A DNA stretch of 64,000 nt from Holophagales bacterium (GTDB taxonomy: Bacteria > Acidobacteriota > Thermoanaerobaculia > Multivoradales > Multivoraceae): contig VXZQ01000001.1 of NCBI GenBank assembly GCA_009845425.1, forward strand, positions 62,001-126,000. The letters run 5' to 3'. Of the stretch, positions 7,790-17,515 are shown piece after piece (the first letter of the stretch is position 1; each line of letters begins with the position of its first letter). The notes beneath the pieces are model-generated. The model was not told the DNA's origin. It saw only the letters and a list, made by a program, of their open reading frames with translations, and searched no databases. The translations under genes and the position numbers were made by a program.

Positions 7790-9133
7790 ATGCTGCGCCG
7801 CCACGTGACCGGCGCGACCAAACCTTCGGCGAGCGAGATCCTCGACCGCCTCGAAGTCTGGGGACAGAAGCTCGGCCTCGAGGCCACGCGGAGCCTGCTC
7901 GACGTGCTCGGCGAGCCGCAACAGCGGGTGCCGACGGTGCTGGTCGCGGGGACCAACGGCAAGGGCTCGACCAGCGCCGCACTCGCCTCCATCCTGAGCG
8001 CAGCGGGCTTCCGCTGCGGTCTCTACACCTCACCCCACCTCGAGCACGTCGAGGAGCGGCTGCGAGTCGACGGCGTGGCGATATCGGAAGCCGAACTCGG
8101 GCAGTGGCTCCGGCGGGTGCTGGACGCCGCCGGCCACGCGCCGCCGACCTACTTCGAGAGCCTGACCGCCGCGGCCTGGCTTCACTTCGCCCATCACGGC
8201 GTGGACGCCGCGGTGTTCGAGGTCGGCCTGGGTGGTCGACTCGACGCGACGAACGTCTCGGAACCCCTGCTCTCCGTGGTCACCCAGGTAGCGCGCGACC
8301 ACGCGCCGCAACTGGGCTGGACCCTGACTTCCATCGCCGGCGAGAAGGCCGGCGTGATGCGCCCAGGCCGCACCTGCCTGACCTGGCCCGGTCGGCCGGA
8401 GGTGGAGCGCGAACTCCGCCGTTGCGCCGCGGTCTGCGGCGCGCATCTCGTCGACGCGCGGGACGGGGTCGTGTTCGAGCGCCGGCTCGAAGCCGGACAT
8501 CTCTCGCTGACCACGCCGAACGCTCAGTACCGTTTCCGGGCGCCCCTGGCCGGCGGCCACCAGCTCACCAACCTCGCCCTCGCGGTGCGCGCCGCCGAGG
8601 AGTTCTGCGCCCTCGCCGGACGAGACCTCGACCGGGAGGCCGTCAGGCAAGGCCTCGAAGCGGTCCACTGGCCCGGTCGGTTGGAGTGGGTCGACGTGGA
8701 CGCGCACGGTGGGCGCCGCCGGGTCCTGTTCGACGCTGCCCACAATCCGGCCGGCGCGGCCGCGCTCCACGCCTATCTCGAGGAGACAGGACTCAGGTTC
8801 GATCTCCTGTACGGGTCTCTCGCGGAAAAGCACCCTGAACAGTGCCTCCCCCGATTGGCTGAAAAGGCGGAGCGGATCGTGCTGACGGCCTTCGACCATC
8901 CCCGTGCGGCGTCACCCGAAACGCTGGCTCCGCTCCTTCGCGCCGGCCGAGCCGTCCTCAGCGGCAACGCCGCGGAGGCACTCGAACGCTGCGTTGCCAC
9001 ACCCTCGAGCCCTACCCACGCCCTCGTCGTGACGGGCTCCCTCTATCTCGTGGGAGAAGTCCGGTCGGCGCTGCGTGACCGCTGTGGCGTTCCGGTCGCG
9101 GCGCGAGAGCTCGTCACAGGGTTCCGCCGCTAG
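7790..9133 (+). CDS. folC: Bifunctional folylpolyglutamate synthase/dihydrofolate synthase
   Basis: 447 residues of the Mur-ligase-like family. FolC adds L-Glu to dihydropteroate and then to reduced folates, using ATP. The P-loop VAGTNGKGSTSAAL (about residues 51-64), the SPHLEHVEERLRVDG segment, the Mg/folate region FEVGLGGRLDATN and the ATP-binding DAAHNPAGAAAL in the C-terminal domain (about residues 315-326) are all seen. Length is normal. The next plus-strand gene is distant, so folC appears to be monocistronic. Confidence 0.94.
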   Translation: MLRRHVTGATKPSASEILDRLEVWGQKLGLEATRSLLDVLGEPQQRVPTVLVAGTNGKGSTSAALASILSAAGFRCGLYTSPHLEHVEERLRVDGVAISEAELGQWLRRVLDAAGHAPPTYFESLTAAAWLHFAHHGVDAAVFEVGLGGRLDATNVSEPLLSVVTQVARDHAPQLGWTLTSIAGEKAGVMRPGRTCLTWPGRPEVERELRRCAAVCGAHLVDARDGVVFERRLEAGHLSLTTPNAQYRFRAPLAGGHQLTNLALAVRAAEEFCALAGRDLDREAVRQGLEAVHWPGRLEWVDVDAHGGRRRVLFDAAHNPAGAAALHAYLEETGLRFDLLYGSLAEKHPEQCLPRLAEKAERIVLTAFDHPRAASPETLAPLLRAGRAVLSGNAAEALERCVATPSSPTHALVVTGSLYLVGEVRSALRDRCGVPVAARELVTGFRR

Positions 9134-9154
9134 CTTCGGCGTCCCCTAGCCCGG

Positions 9155-9592
9155 CTACGCCGTCGCGCCGTCGATCTTCGCCACGCGGGCGGTGTGGCGG
9201 TCGCCGTCGAAGGGAGTGTCGAGGAAGACCTCGAGCAGTTCGGCGGCCTGGCCGGCGCCGAGGACGCGGGCGCCGAGGGCCAGGACGTTCGCGTCGTTGT
9301 GGGCGCGAGACATGCGCGCCGTGTAGCTGTCGGTGGGGTTGACGGCCCTGACGCCCGCGAACCGGTTCGCGGACATCGCCATGCCGACTCCCGTGCCGCA
9401 GACGAGCAGGCCGCGGTCCACTTCGCCGGCGGTCAGGGCGCGCGCGACCTGGGCCGCCTTGTCGGGGTAGTCGACCGGCCCGGAACCGTCTGCGCCGAAG
9501 TCCACGAACTCGATGTCTCGCTCCCGCAGTACTTGGCCGAGCTGGTTCTTCAGCTCGACTCCGGCGTGATCCGCGCCAACCGCGAACTTCAT
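9155..9592 (-). CDS. rpiB: Ribose-5-phosphate isomerase B
   Basis: 145 residues starting at the ATG at 9592 (MKFAVGADHAG). RpiB interconverts ribose 5-phosphate and ribulose 5-phosphate. Recognised by GADHAGVELKN, the VDYPDKA segment, the phosphate-binding loop VCGTGVGMAMSANR with the catalytic Cys, and SRAHNDANVLALGARV. A longer in-frame extension upstream overlaps the small basic gene and is rejected because conservation starts at MKF. It is last in a tight purE-small protein-rpiB unit, with 8 bases from the preceding stop. Confidence 0.94.
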   Translation of the reverse strand: MKFAVGADHAGVELKNQLGQVLRERDIEFVDFGADGSGPVDYPDKAAQVARALTAGEVDRGLLVCGTGVGMAMSANRFAGVRAVNPTDSYTARMSRAHNDANVLALGARVLGAGQAAELLEVFLDTPFDGDRHTARVAKIDGATA

Positions 9593-9600
9593 CCGCCGCG

Positions 9601-9831
9601 CTACTCCCCGGACTCCTCGGACCCGGTTTCCGGTTCCGGCTCCGCCGGCGCGGGCGACGCCTTCGTCTTCTTGCGCGACGCTTTCTTCCTCGATGCCTTC
9701 GCCTTGGTCCGCCGCACCTTCGCCGCCCGCGGCGCCGCTTCCCGGGTCGCGGCCTCCTCCCGGCGGCGTTGCTTGAGACGCTTCAGCCGGCGCTGGCGGC
9801 GACGACGGAGTTTGCGATCCTTCTCTCTCAT
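9601..9831 (-). CDS. Small, strongly basic protein of unknown function
   Basis: 76 residues. The first half is almost entirely Arg/Lys (MREKDRKLRRRRQRRLKRLKQRR), the middle has KASRKKASRKKTKAS repeats, and the end is acidic/Pro-rich (PAPAEPEPETGSEESGE). It overlaps the purE stop as ATGA and ends 8 bases before rpiB, so it sits in a coupled operon; the spacing supports a real gene. The composition suggests nucleic-acid or ribosome binding, comparable in style to short basic tails of histone-like or ribosomal proteins, but no family is recognised. Low complexity means that homology would be hard to show. Confidence 0.6.
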   Translation of the reverse strand: MREKDRKLRRRRQRRLKRLKQRRREEAATREAAPRAAKVRRTKAKASRKKASRKKTKASPAPAEPEPETGSEESGE

Positions 9832-10337
9832 TCCTGGAGCGTAACCGCATCCTGCCGGACACGCTCGTCCGCAGCGGCCACGCGCTCGCCCATCCGGCCT
9901 CGGTAGTCCTTCAGGGCGGCGGCCAGATCAGGATCGCCGAGCGCCAGGATCTGGAGTGCCAGCAACCCGGCGTTGTCGGCGCGGTTCACGCCCACGGTAG
10001 CGACGGGGATCCCGGGCGGCATCTGCACGATCGCGAGCAGAGCGTCGACACCATTCAGCGGACCGCTCGCCACCGGGACGCCGACCACCGGCAGGGTGGT
10101 CGCGGCCGCCACGACGCCCGGAAGCGCGGCGGCGACACCGGCGCCGGCGATCAGCACGCCGATACCGCGCTCGGCCGCGCCTTCGGCCCACTCGGCCGTC
10201 TCCCGCGGAGTCCGGTGCGCCGAGAGAACCCGCGACTCGCAGCCGACGCCGAAATCGGCGCAGACCTTCGCCGCCTTCTTCATCGTCGGCCAGTCCGAGT
10301 CGCTGCCCATGACGATTCCCACTCTGATGTCGCTCAT
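9828..10337 (-). CDS. purE: N5-carboxyaminoimidazole ribonucleotide mutase
   Basis: 169 residues of class I PurE, which converts N5-CAIR to CAIR in purine synthesis. Key features are GIVMGSDSDWPTMKKA (substrate-binding loop), VLSAHRTP (His that handles CO2 transfer) and the GAGVAAALPGVVAA loop with PVVGVPV. No purK is adjacent; the downstream genes are the small basic protein and rpiB, so nucleotide and pentose-phosphate genes share the operon. The stop overlaps the next start by four bases. Confidence 0.94.
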   Translation of the reverse strand: MSDIRVGIVMGSDSDWPTMKKAAKVCADFGVGCESRVLSAHRTPRETAEWAEGAAERGIGVLIAGAGVAAALPGVVAAATTLPVVGVPVASGPLNGVDALLAIVQMPPGIPVATVGVNRADNAGLLALQILALGDPDLAAALKDYRGRMGERVAAADERVRQDAVTLQE

Positions 10338-10399
10338 TCGGTCCTGATCTCCGCCTTGCCGCTGGTGAGATGTTGAGATGTCGGCCGCGACCCCCTCAC

Positions 10400-12001
<1,602 letters not shown>

Positions 12002-12128
12002 ACCACAGGCGAAGTAGCCCTAGCGCCCCGAAACCCCTCGCGTGCTCGGTGTTTCGGCCCAGCCCGTCCACACGGCGGAGCCTGCGCCCCGATCCCGGTT
12101 GGCGCGTTCCGCGCCAACCGCGACCCAC

Positions 12129-12156
12129 TCCCTGCACCCGTCATCGGGTGCAGGGA
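12129..12156. promoter_or_regulatory. Perfect 12-bp-stem inverted repeat between divergent genes
   Basis: Bases 12129-12140 (TCCCTGCACCCG) are the exact reverse complement of 12145-12156, with a TCAT loop. It lies in the 203-base gap between the divergent pccB and tldD-like starts, about 50 bases upstream of the latter. Candidates are a regulator operator or a transcribed hairpin in the tldD leader. No T-tract follows. Nothing else recognisable is in this gap. Confidence 0.55.
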
Positions 12157-12204
12157 TGACACTGGCTCCGCTGCGTTCTGCGGCGCAGGCCTAGAATCCA
12201 ACGA

Positions 12205-13545
12205 ATGAGGTCGACCGCCAACCGTGCCGGGCCGCGGCCGCTGCTGACCTCCGACGTTGCCGCGCCGGCCGACGCGCTGAGCCGTCTGGCCGCGCACGGA
12301 GACCAGCAGTTCGAGGTCTTCTTCGAGCGCCTCGAGACCGTCGAGCTACTGCCGCAAGGCGCTCCCAACCGCCTGCGCGTGAGGAAGGAACAGGGCCTCG
12401 GGGTGAGGAGGATCGAGAACGGCAGGAGCCGCCTGGCAGCCGCCGACACGATCTCGGGACCTGCCTTCGCCGCATGCTGCGACCGGGTGGCGGGAACCGC
12501 CCGCTCGATCGGCACGGCGCCGCCGCGCATCAGGACCGGAAGCTGGCCGGCGCTGCGCCTGGCGGAACTCCAACGGGCCGAGTCCAGGCTCGCCCGCGCC
12601 GTGAACCGGCGACGCGTCGGATTCCCGATGGAGATCACGGCGCGCCGCCATCGCCGACAGGTACAGGTCATCCGTAGTCCGATCGCAGCGCCGCCACAGT
12701 TCGAGGAGTACTTCAGCCTGCAGGTGACGACGCCCTGGAGCGTCTGGGGCGGCCTCCTGCCGTCGCTCGCGGACGAAGACCTGGACCCGGTCGCCCTCTG
12801 CCTCGTCGACCGGCTGCGTTCGCGAGGCCTGCCGCTCCACCGGCGCGCTCCCGGCGTCATCGTCCTCGGGCCGAACGCCGCCGCGGTCCTGCTCCACGAA
12901 GTCGTCGCCCACGCGCTGGAAGCGGACACCCTCGGCCTTTCCGGCGTTCCCGACCACGTCGTCGGACTGAAACTGGGCGGCCCCGAACTCGATGTGGTCG
13001 ACGATCCGCGCTCCGCGCCGCTGGCCTGCAAGCGTTCGAGCGACGACGAGGGCACCGCGGTCATCAGCCGCTGGCTGCTCAGACGCGGCCGGGTCCGGCA
13101 ACCCCTCGCCGACCTGGCCTGGGCCGAACGCTGCCCCAGCATGATCCCGGGCGCCGCCCGCCGCGCAAGCCGGCATCGGCTGCCGGGACCGCGTACCACC
13201 CACCTCGAACTGCTTCCCGGCACCATTCCCGAGAGGGACCTCTTCGCCGAGGCCGTGGGCGGCCTCTACATCGGAGAGTTCGACAGGGGCAACCTGGATC
13301 CCCTCGACGGTCGCTGCGTGCTCCGGGCACCGTGCGGCCGGCGGATCGGAGCAAGCGGCCCGGTCGACCACACGGGGCCGATCGAGATCCGGTCGAGGGC
13401 CGTCGATCTTCTCGCGGCGGTCACCGCGGTCGCGGACCGTCCGCTCGCGGGCGGCGCCGGTTGGTGCGCGAAGGACGGCGCACTGATGCCGGTCTGGGCC
13501 CGCTGCCCGTCGATCCGCCTGGAAGGACTACAGGTGGCCGATTGA
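12205..13545 (+). CDS. TldD/PmbA-family metallopeptidase, TldD-like (catalytic) subunit
   Basis: 446 residues. TldD/TldE heterodimers are cytoplasmic Zn proteases that degrade unfolded peptides; in E. coli they also trim the leader of microcin B17. The family metal-binding motif is present as HEVVAHALEAD at about residues 231-241 (HExxxH). The following gene encodes the partner and overlaps by TTGA. The C-terminal domain carries the GGLYIGEFDRGNLDP segment expected near the end of TldD. The N-terminal domain is diverged. It is divergent from pccB. Confidence 0.8.
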   Translation: MRSTANRAGPRPLLTSDVAAPADALSRLAAHGDQQFEVFFERLETVELLPQGAPNRLRVRKEQGLGVRRIENGRSRLAAADTISGPAFAACCDRVAGTARSIGTAPPRIRTGSWPALRLAELQRAESRLARAVNRRRVGFPMEITARRHRRQVQVIRSPIAAPPQFEEYFSLQVTTPWSVWGGLLPSLADEDLDPVALCLVDRLRSRGLPLHRRAPGVIVLGPNAAAVLLHEVVAHALEADTLGLSGVPDHVVGLKLGGPELDVVDDPRSAPLACKRSSDDEGTAVISRWLLRRGRVRQPLADLAWAERCPSMIPGAARRASRHRLPGPRTTHLELLPGTIPERDLFAEAVGGLYIGEFDRGNLDPLDGRCVLRAPCGRRIGASGPVDHTGPIEIRSRAVDLLAAVTAVADRPLAGGAGWCAKDGALMPVWARCPSIRLEGLQVAD

Positions 13546-14960
13546 AGTCCGCCCGGCTCCCCGGCTTGCGGAGCCTCAGACTGGCGTTGGGCGCGGTGCG
13601 TGAACGCACCGGCGCGACCGGCGCCGAGCTCTACGTCAAGGTCGGAAACACCCGCCGCATCGAGATCGACCCCTGGATGGCGACGGTGACGGCCGACCCG
13701 GACGACCTGCAAACTCAGGTGTCCGTCCTGGACGAGCGGGGGTGGGCGCTCCGCGCGGGAGGCGCCAGCCGCGCACTCTTTCTCGCCGATTCCGGCCCCC
13801 TCCCGGAACCGAACGGCTGGAGGCGGCTCAATCGCCACTCCTTGCGGCCAGGAATCCTCAGGCTGCCGGCGGCCCGTTCCGGAACGGCGCAGTCTCCGGC
13901 CACCGATACGGGCGAACACTCGCCGGACGAGGAAGAGGCGGCGGGCCTGGCCTTCCTGCATGACCTCCTGCGGCGTCTGGGCGAGCGAATCCCCGAGGCC
14001 CGTCTCGTCCGGGGCCGGCTCGATAGCGGCGCCAGCGCCGCGGTCCTCGCCAGCACGACCGGCGTCACCGCGCGGAGCGGGCGGCGGCTCGCGACGGTCG
14101 AACTGGACTTCGCCGCTTCGCGAGACGGTCGTCATGGACACTGCCGGCTCTACCGCGCAGCCTCGAACCTCCATCTGCTCAGGGCCGACTCCATCGCGAG
14201 CGAGATCGCGGAACGCCTGCGCCTGGCGACGGCCGCCGCTCCACCCTTCCTGCCGGCTGGCGAGGTCGCGGTTTCCCCGGCACTCGGCTGCAACCTGCTG
14301 GCGCTCCTCGCGCCCCTCCTGCGGGGTCGCGACGGCTGGCGGCGGCTGCAGCAACTCGGCGCCGGCCATCCGCTCGGGCCACCCCAACTGCAGATCGTGG
14401 ACGACGGCGGCCTCGATGCCGGCTGGATGAGCGCGGCGTTCGACGACGAAGGCGTCCCGACCCGGGCTGTGGCCCTCGTACGCGACGGCGAACCCGGCGA
14501 GCCCCTGTTGAGCTGGGAGGACGACGGCTGGTCGGGTTTCTCAGCCGCCGGCTGCCGGCGCAGGTCGGGATGGCGAGCGCTGCCGGAACTCTGCCACTCC
14601 CACCTCTACATCGCCGGCGCCCCCGAACCTGCCGAGTCGATCCGGAGCGGCATCGTGCATGGCTGCTACCTGCTGGACAGGGCGCATGACGGGCGCTGCC
14701 ACGCGACGTTCGAACCCTCGACGAACGGCGGTGCAGGACAGTTGGAAGAGGGGCGTTTCGAGGTCGACGCGATCGGCCTGGTCATTCGCCGTGGCACCGT
14801 CCTGGGCGAAGCTCCCAGGGTAAGGCTGACCGGCTCGCTGCGGCAACTTCTCCAGGGCATCCGCGCCATCGGCGACGACCTTCGCTTCCTGCCCGCGCCC
14901 GGGGCAGTCGGCGCTCCGACCCTGCTGCTGACCGGGCTGCAGGTCGAGGCGGTCGGCTAA
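13542..14960 (+). CDS. PmbA/TldE-like partner of the TldD-family protein
   Basis: 472 residues from a TTG at 13542 that overlaps the upstream stop (TTGA); a purine-rich GGAAGG lies about 15 bases earlier. The frame is open further upstream, but that part lies inside the TldD gene and is shadow. No HExxxH motif is visible, as expected for the non-catalytic TldE subunit. The fold assignment rests mainly on the coupled position and overall length; sequence similarity to PmbA is weak by eye (ASAAVLASTTG, and the C-terminal RLTGSLRQLLQGI-AIGDD pattern like the TldE end). It could be a lineage-specific partner. Confidence 0.62.
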   Translation: MKSARLPGLRSLRLALGAVRERTGATGAELYVKVGNTRRIEIDPWMATVTADPDDLQTQVSVLDERGWALRAGGASRALFLADSGPLPEPNGWRRLNRHSLRPGILRLPAARSGTAQSPATDTGEHSPDEEEAAGLAFLHDLLRRLGERIPEARLVRGRLDSGASAAVLASTTGVTARSGRRLATVELDFAASRDGRHGHCRLYRAASNLHLLRADSIASEIAERLRLATAAAPPFLPAGEVAVSPALGCNLLALLAPLLRGRDGWRRLQQLGAGHPLGPPQLQIVDDGGLDAGWMSAAFDDEGVPTRAVALVRDGEPGEPLLSWEDDGWSGFSAAGCRRRSGWRALPELCHSHLYIAGAPEPAESIRSGIVHGCYLLDRAHDGRCHATFEPSTNGGAGQLEEGRFEVDAIGLVIRRGTVLGEAPRVRLTGSLRQLLQGIRAIGDDLRFLPAPGAVGAPTLLLTGLQVEAVG

Positions 14961-14973
14961 CAGTTCCGGGCGG

Positions 14974-16122
14974 CTAGGGTGCAGGTACGGCGAGTCTGCG
15001 GATCGTCGTCTCAAGTTGCGCACTGCTGCGAGCGCTTGGCTGGAAGCGACCGCCGCCGCGGAAGGTCCCGGCCGCGGGCGGAGTCGACTGCCTGCCGCCG
15101 GGACCGACGGGCGTTCCAAGCTGGACGCCGCCGCGGGAACCCCCGGCCGGGCTCACCTGGGACGGCGCTCCGCCCACCGGACTCCCGACCACCATCCTGC
15201 CGCCTCCAAGCGATCGCGTCCGCAGGTTCTCCCGGGTGAAGACCCGCGGCCGCTCCTCGGCCCGAGCCTTCTCGGATTCCGGCTCCGGGCCCGCGGCTAC
15301 ACGGGCCGTGTCGGCGGTCTCCCATTCCGTTTCGACGGCAGCGCTCGCGCCCGCGCGCCCGCGCAACCGGCTCGCCCGGCGGGGCAGATCACCGTCCGGC
15401 ACGGGCGCCTCCGTTGCCTTCGTCGCCTCCGCGGCGCCGCCCACATCGGCGGCCGTTGCTTCCTCCTCCACTCGCGGCAACAGCAGGCTGCTGATGCGCC
15501 CCGGCTCGGAGTAGGTCCGCGGCGGCAGGGCTTCGAGCCTGCTTCGGTCCGCCTTGAGAAGCACCTCCGTGGCGTAGCGGTTGACCGCGAAGTGCGGGTT
15601 GACATCGGTGAAGGCGAGACGCGTGTCCAGGCTCAGGGCATGCACGTAGTGTTCCACGGCGGCCTCGGCATCTCCGGCATCGTCCGCGATCCGGCCGAGC
15701 TGGTAGTGAGCCCAGGCGTTCCCGGGATCGAGCTCGACCGCCGTTTCCAGATGCGTCGAGGCCAGCTCACGGTCGCCGGTCGTGTACGCGAGCAGCGCCA
15801 GGTTGTAGTGCGCGGGCGCCCAGGCTCCGTCCTCGGCGATCGCTGCGAAGTAGTGCTCGAACGCTCCCTCGACATCCCCGCGCAGTTCCAGCAGGTTCGC
15901 CAGGTCGTTCAGCGCGCTCGCGCGATCCGCGGACGCGGTCTGCTCGTCCACCCGCTTGCGCTGCGCGGCGATCGCCCGGTCGAGGTTCTGGACCTCCGCC
16001 GCCGGGGGCTCGACCGTCTGAGCCGCGCCCTCCGGGACACCGCCCACCGGCAGACCCGGCCCCACAATCAGCCAGACCAGCGTCAGCACCGTCGCTCTGG
16101 ACATCGTCTTCATGGCAATCAT
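14974..16122 (-). CDS. Secreted TPR-repeat protein
   Basis: 382 residues. An N-terminal hydrophobic segment (about residues 8-35, ending EGAAQ) looks like a signal peptide, although a second ATG at 16113 could also start it. Residues about 60-170 form three TPR units (ALNDLANLLELRGDVEGAFEHY; PAHYNLALLAYTTGD; AWAHYQLGRIADDAGD). The remaining half is Pro/Gly/Ala/Arg-rich and looks disordered. Function unknown; it may be an envelope scaffold. It is divergent from selA with 55 bases between starts, and converges on the PmbA-like gene with a 13-base gap. Confidence 0.75.
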   Translation of the reverse strand: MIAMKTMSRATVLTLVWLIVGPGLPVGGVPEGAAQTVEPPAAEVQNLDRAIAAQRKRVDEQTASADRASALNDLANLLELRGDVEGAFEHYFAAIAEDGAWAPAHYNLALLAYTTGDRELASTHLETAVELDPGNAWAHYQLGRIADDAGDAEAAVEHYVHALSLDTRLAFTDVNPHFAVNRYATEVLLKADRSRLEALPPRTYSEPGRISSLLLPRVEEEATAADVGGAAEATKATEAPVPDGDLPRRASRLRGRAGASAAVETEWETADTARVAAGPEPESEKARAEERPRVFTRENLRTRSLGGGRMVVGSPVGGAPSQVSPAGGSRGGVQLGTPVGPGGRQSTPPAAGTFRGGGRFQPSARSSAQLETTIRRLAVPAP

Positions 16123-16177
16123 GGCTCTCTTCGCGCGGCGCGCGGGATCGGAGTTGCCGGTTTAGGATCTGCAGGAC

Positions 16178-17515
16178 GTGAGTCAACTGCGACGACTACC
16201 TGCAGTCGGACATCTGCTGCAGGAGAGCCCGCTTGCCGAACTCACTGGATTATACGGAAGGGAAGCGCTGAGGGTCCAAGCGACCCGCGTTCTCGACGCG
16301 GTCAGGGCCGAGATCCTGGCCGGAATCGACGACGACGAGTTGGCGGAGAGGATTCGCGGGATCCCGGAGACCGTCCGCGCCGCGCTGGAGGCGGAGGCGC
16401 CGCCGATCCGAAGGGTGCTCAACGCGACGGGCATCTTCCTCCACACGAACCTGGGCCGGGCGCCTCTGCACCGCGAAGTCGTCGCCGACCTGGCGGATCG
16501 CCTGGACGCGTACTGCGACCTGGAGATGAGCCTCGAGACGGGACGCCGCGGTGACCGCGGCAGACGAGTCGAGAACCTGGTGCGTGCCCTCACCGGCGCC
16601 GAGGCGGCGCTGGTCGTCAACAACAACGCCGCCGCCCTGGCCCTGGCCCTCTCCAGCCTGGCGTCGGGCCGCGAGGTCCTGCTGTCCCGGGGCGAACTGG
16701 TGGAGATCGGTGGCTCGTTCCGGATTCCGGACATCCTCGAGGCGAGCGGCGCGCGCCTGGTCGAGGTCGGCACGACGAACCGCACGCGTATCGCCGACTA
16801 CGAGCGCGCCGTCCGTCCGGGCGTTTCCCTGGTGCTCAAGGTGTACCCGAGCAACTACCGAATCCAGGGTTTCGTCGAAGATGTCGACCCCGCGACTCTC
16901 GCCGACTTCGCCCACCGCCACGGCCTCCCGCTCCTGGTCGACGAGGGCAGCGGCATGCTACGACCGGAGGCGGCGCCACAATTCCGTCGCCACCAGAGCT
17001 TCCAGGACCTGATCGACGCCGACTGCGACCTGGTCTGCGGCAGCGGCGACAAGCTCCTCGGCGGCCCGCAGGCAGGACTGATCGCGGGTCGCGAACCGGT
17101 CGTCGCGCGGCTCCGGGAGTCGCCGCTCTACCGGGCCCTCCGGCCGGGACGGCTGGTCCTGACCGCGCTGGACGCGGTGCTCCGGAGGCACCTGGCGGCG
17201 CTGCCCATGCCGATCGCGGCTCTCTGGCGCGACGATGAAGAGCATCGTCGCCGGGTCGAGACGTTGGCAGCCCGGCTTGGCGGCAAGGCTGTACGGGGCA
17301 GCGCCTACGTCGGCGGCGGTTCCGCGCCGGAGCAGGAGATCGAGGGCTGGGTGGTGGCCCTGACGGTTTCCGCCGGCGTCGCCGCCCGGCTCCGACAGGG
17401 CGAGCCGCCGGTCGTCGGCTACCAGCGCGAGGGCAGCCTGTTTCTCGACCTGCGGACGGTGGATCCGGAGGATGACGAAGCGCTGGCCAGCGCGGTGGAA
17501 AGGGTGCTGGGCTAG
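16178..17515 (+). CDS. selA: L-seryl-tRNA(Sec) selenium transferase
   Basis: 445 residues starting at GTG 16178. SelA is a PLP enzyme that converts Ser-tRNA(Sec) to Sec-tRNA(Sec) with selenophosphate. Evidence: the N-terminal tRNA-binding region opening LPAVGHLL, the RRVLNATGIFLHTNLGRAPL motif, EMSLETGRRGDRG, NNNAAALALAL, and the PLP lysine in GSGDKLLGGPQAG (K292). Length is standard. Its presence implies selenocysteine decoding in this organism, but selB, selD and selC were not found in the window. The stop overlaps the convergent pilus gene by four bases. Confidence 0.95.
   Translation: MSQLRRLPAVGHLLQESPLAELTGLYGREALRVQATRVLDAVRAEILAGIDDDELAERIRGIPETVRAALEAEAPPIRRVLNATGIFLHTNLGRAPLHREVVADLADRLDAYCDLEMSLETGRRGDRGRRVENLVRALTGAEAALVVNNNAAALALALSSLASGREVLLSRGELVEIGGSFRIPDILEASGARLVEVGTTNRTRIADYERAVRPGVSLVLKVYPSNYRIQGFVEDVDPATLADFAHRHGLPLLVDEGSGMLRPEAAPQFRRHQSFQDLIDADCDLVCGSGDKLLGGPQAGLIAGREPVVARLRESPLYRALRPGRLVLTALDAVLRRHLAALPMPIAALWRDDEEHRRRVETLAARLGGKAVRGSAYVGGGSAPEQEIEGWVVALTVSAGVAARLRQGEPPVVGYQREGSLFLDLRTVDPEDDEALASAVERVLG

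Noticed and set aside
12205..14960. Link between the TldD/PmbA-like pair and maturation of the putative peptide at 37688-38008
   Set aside because: TldD/E does trim a leader in microcin B17, but the genes are 23 kb apart and TldD/E is widespread; there is no positive evidence here.
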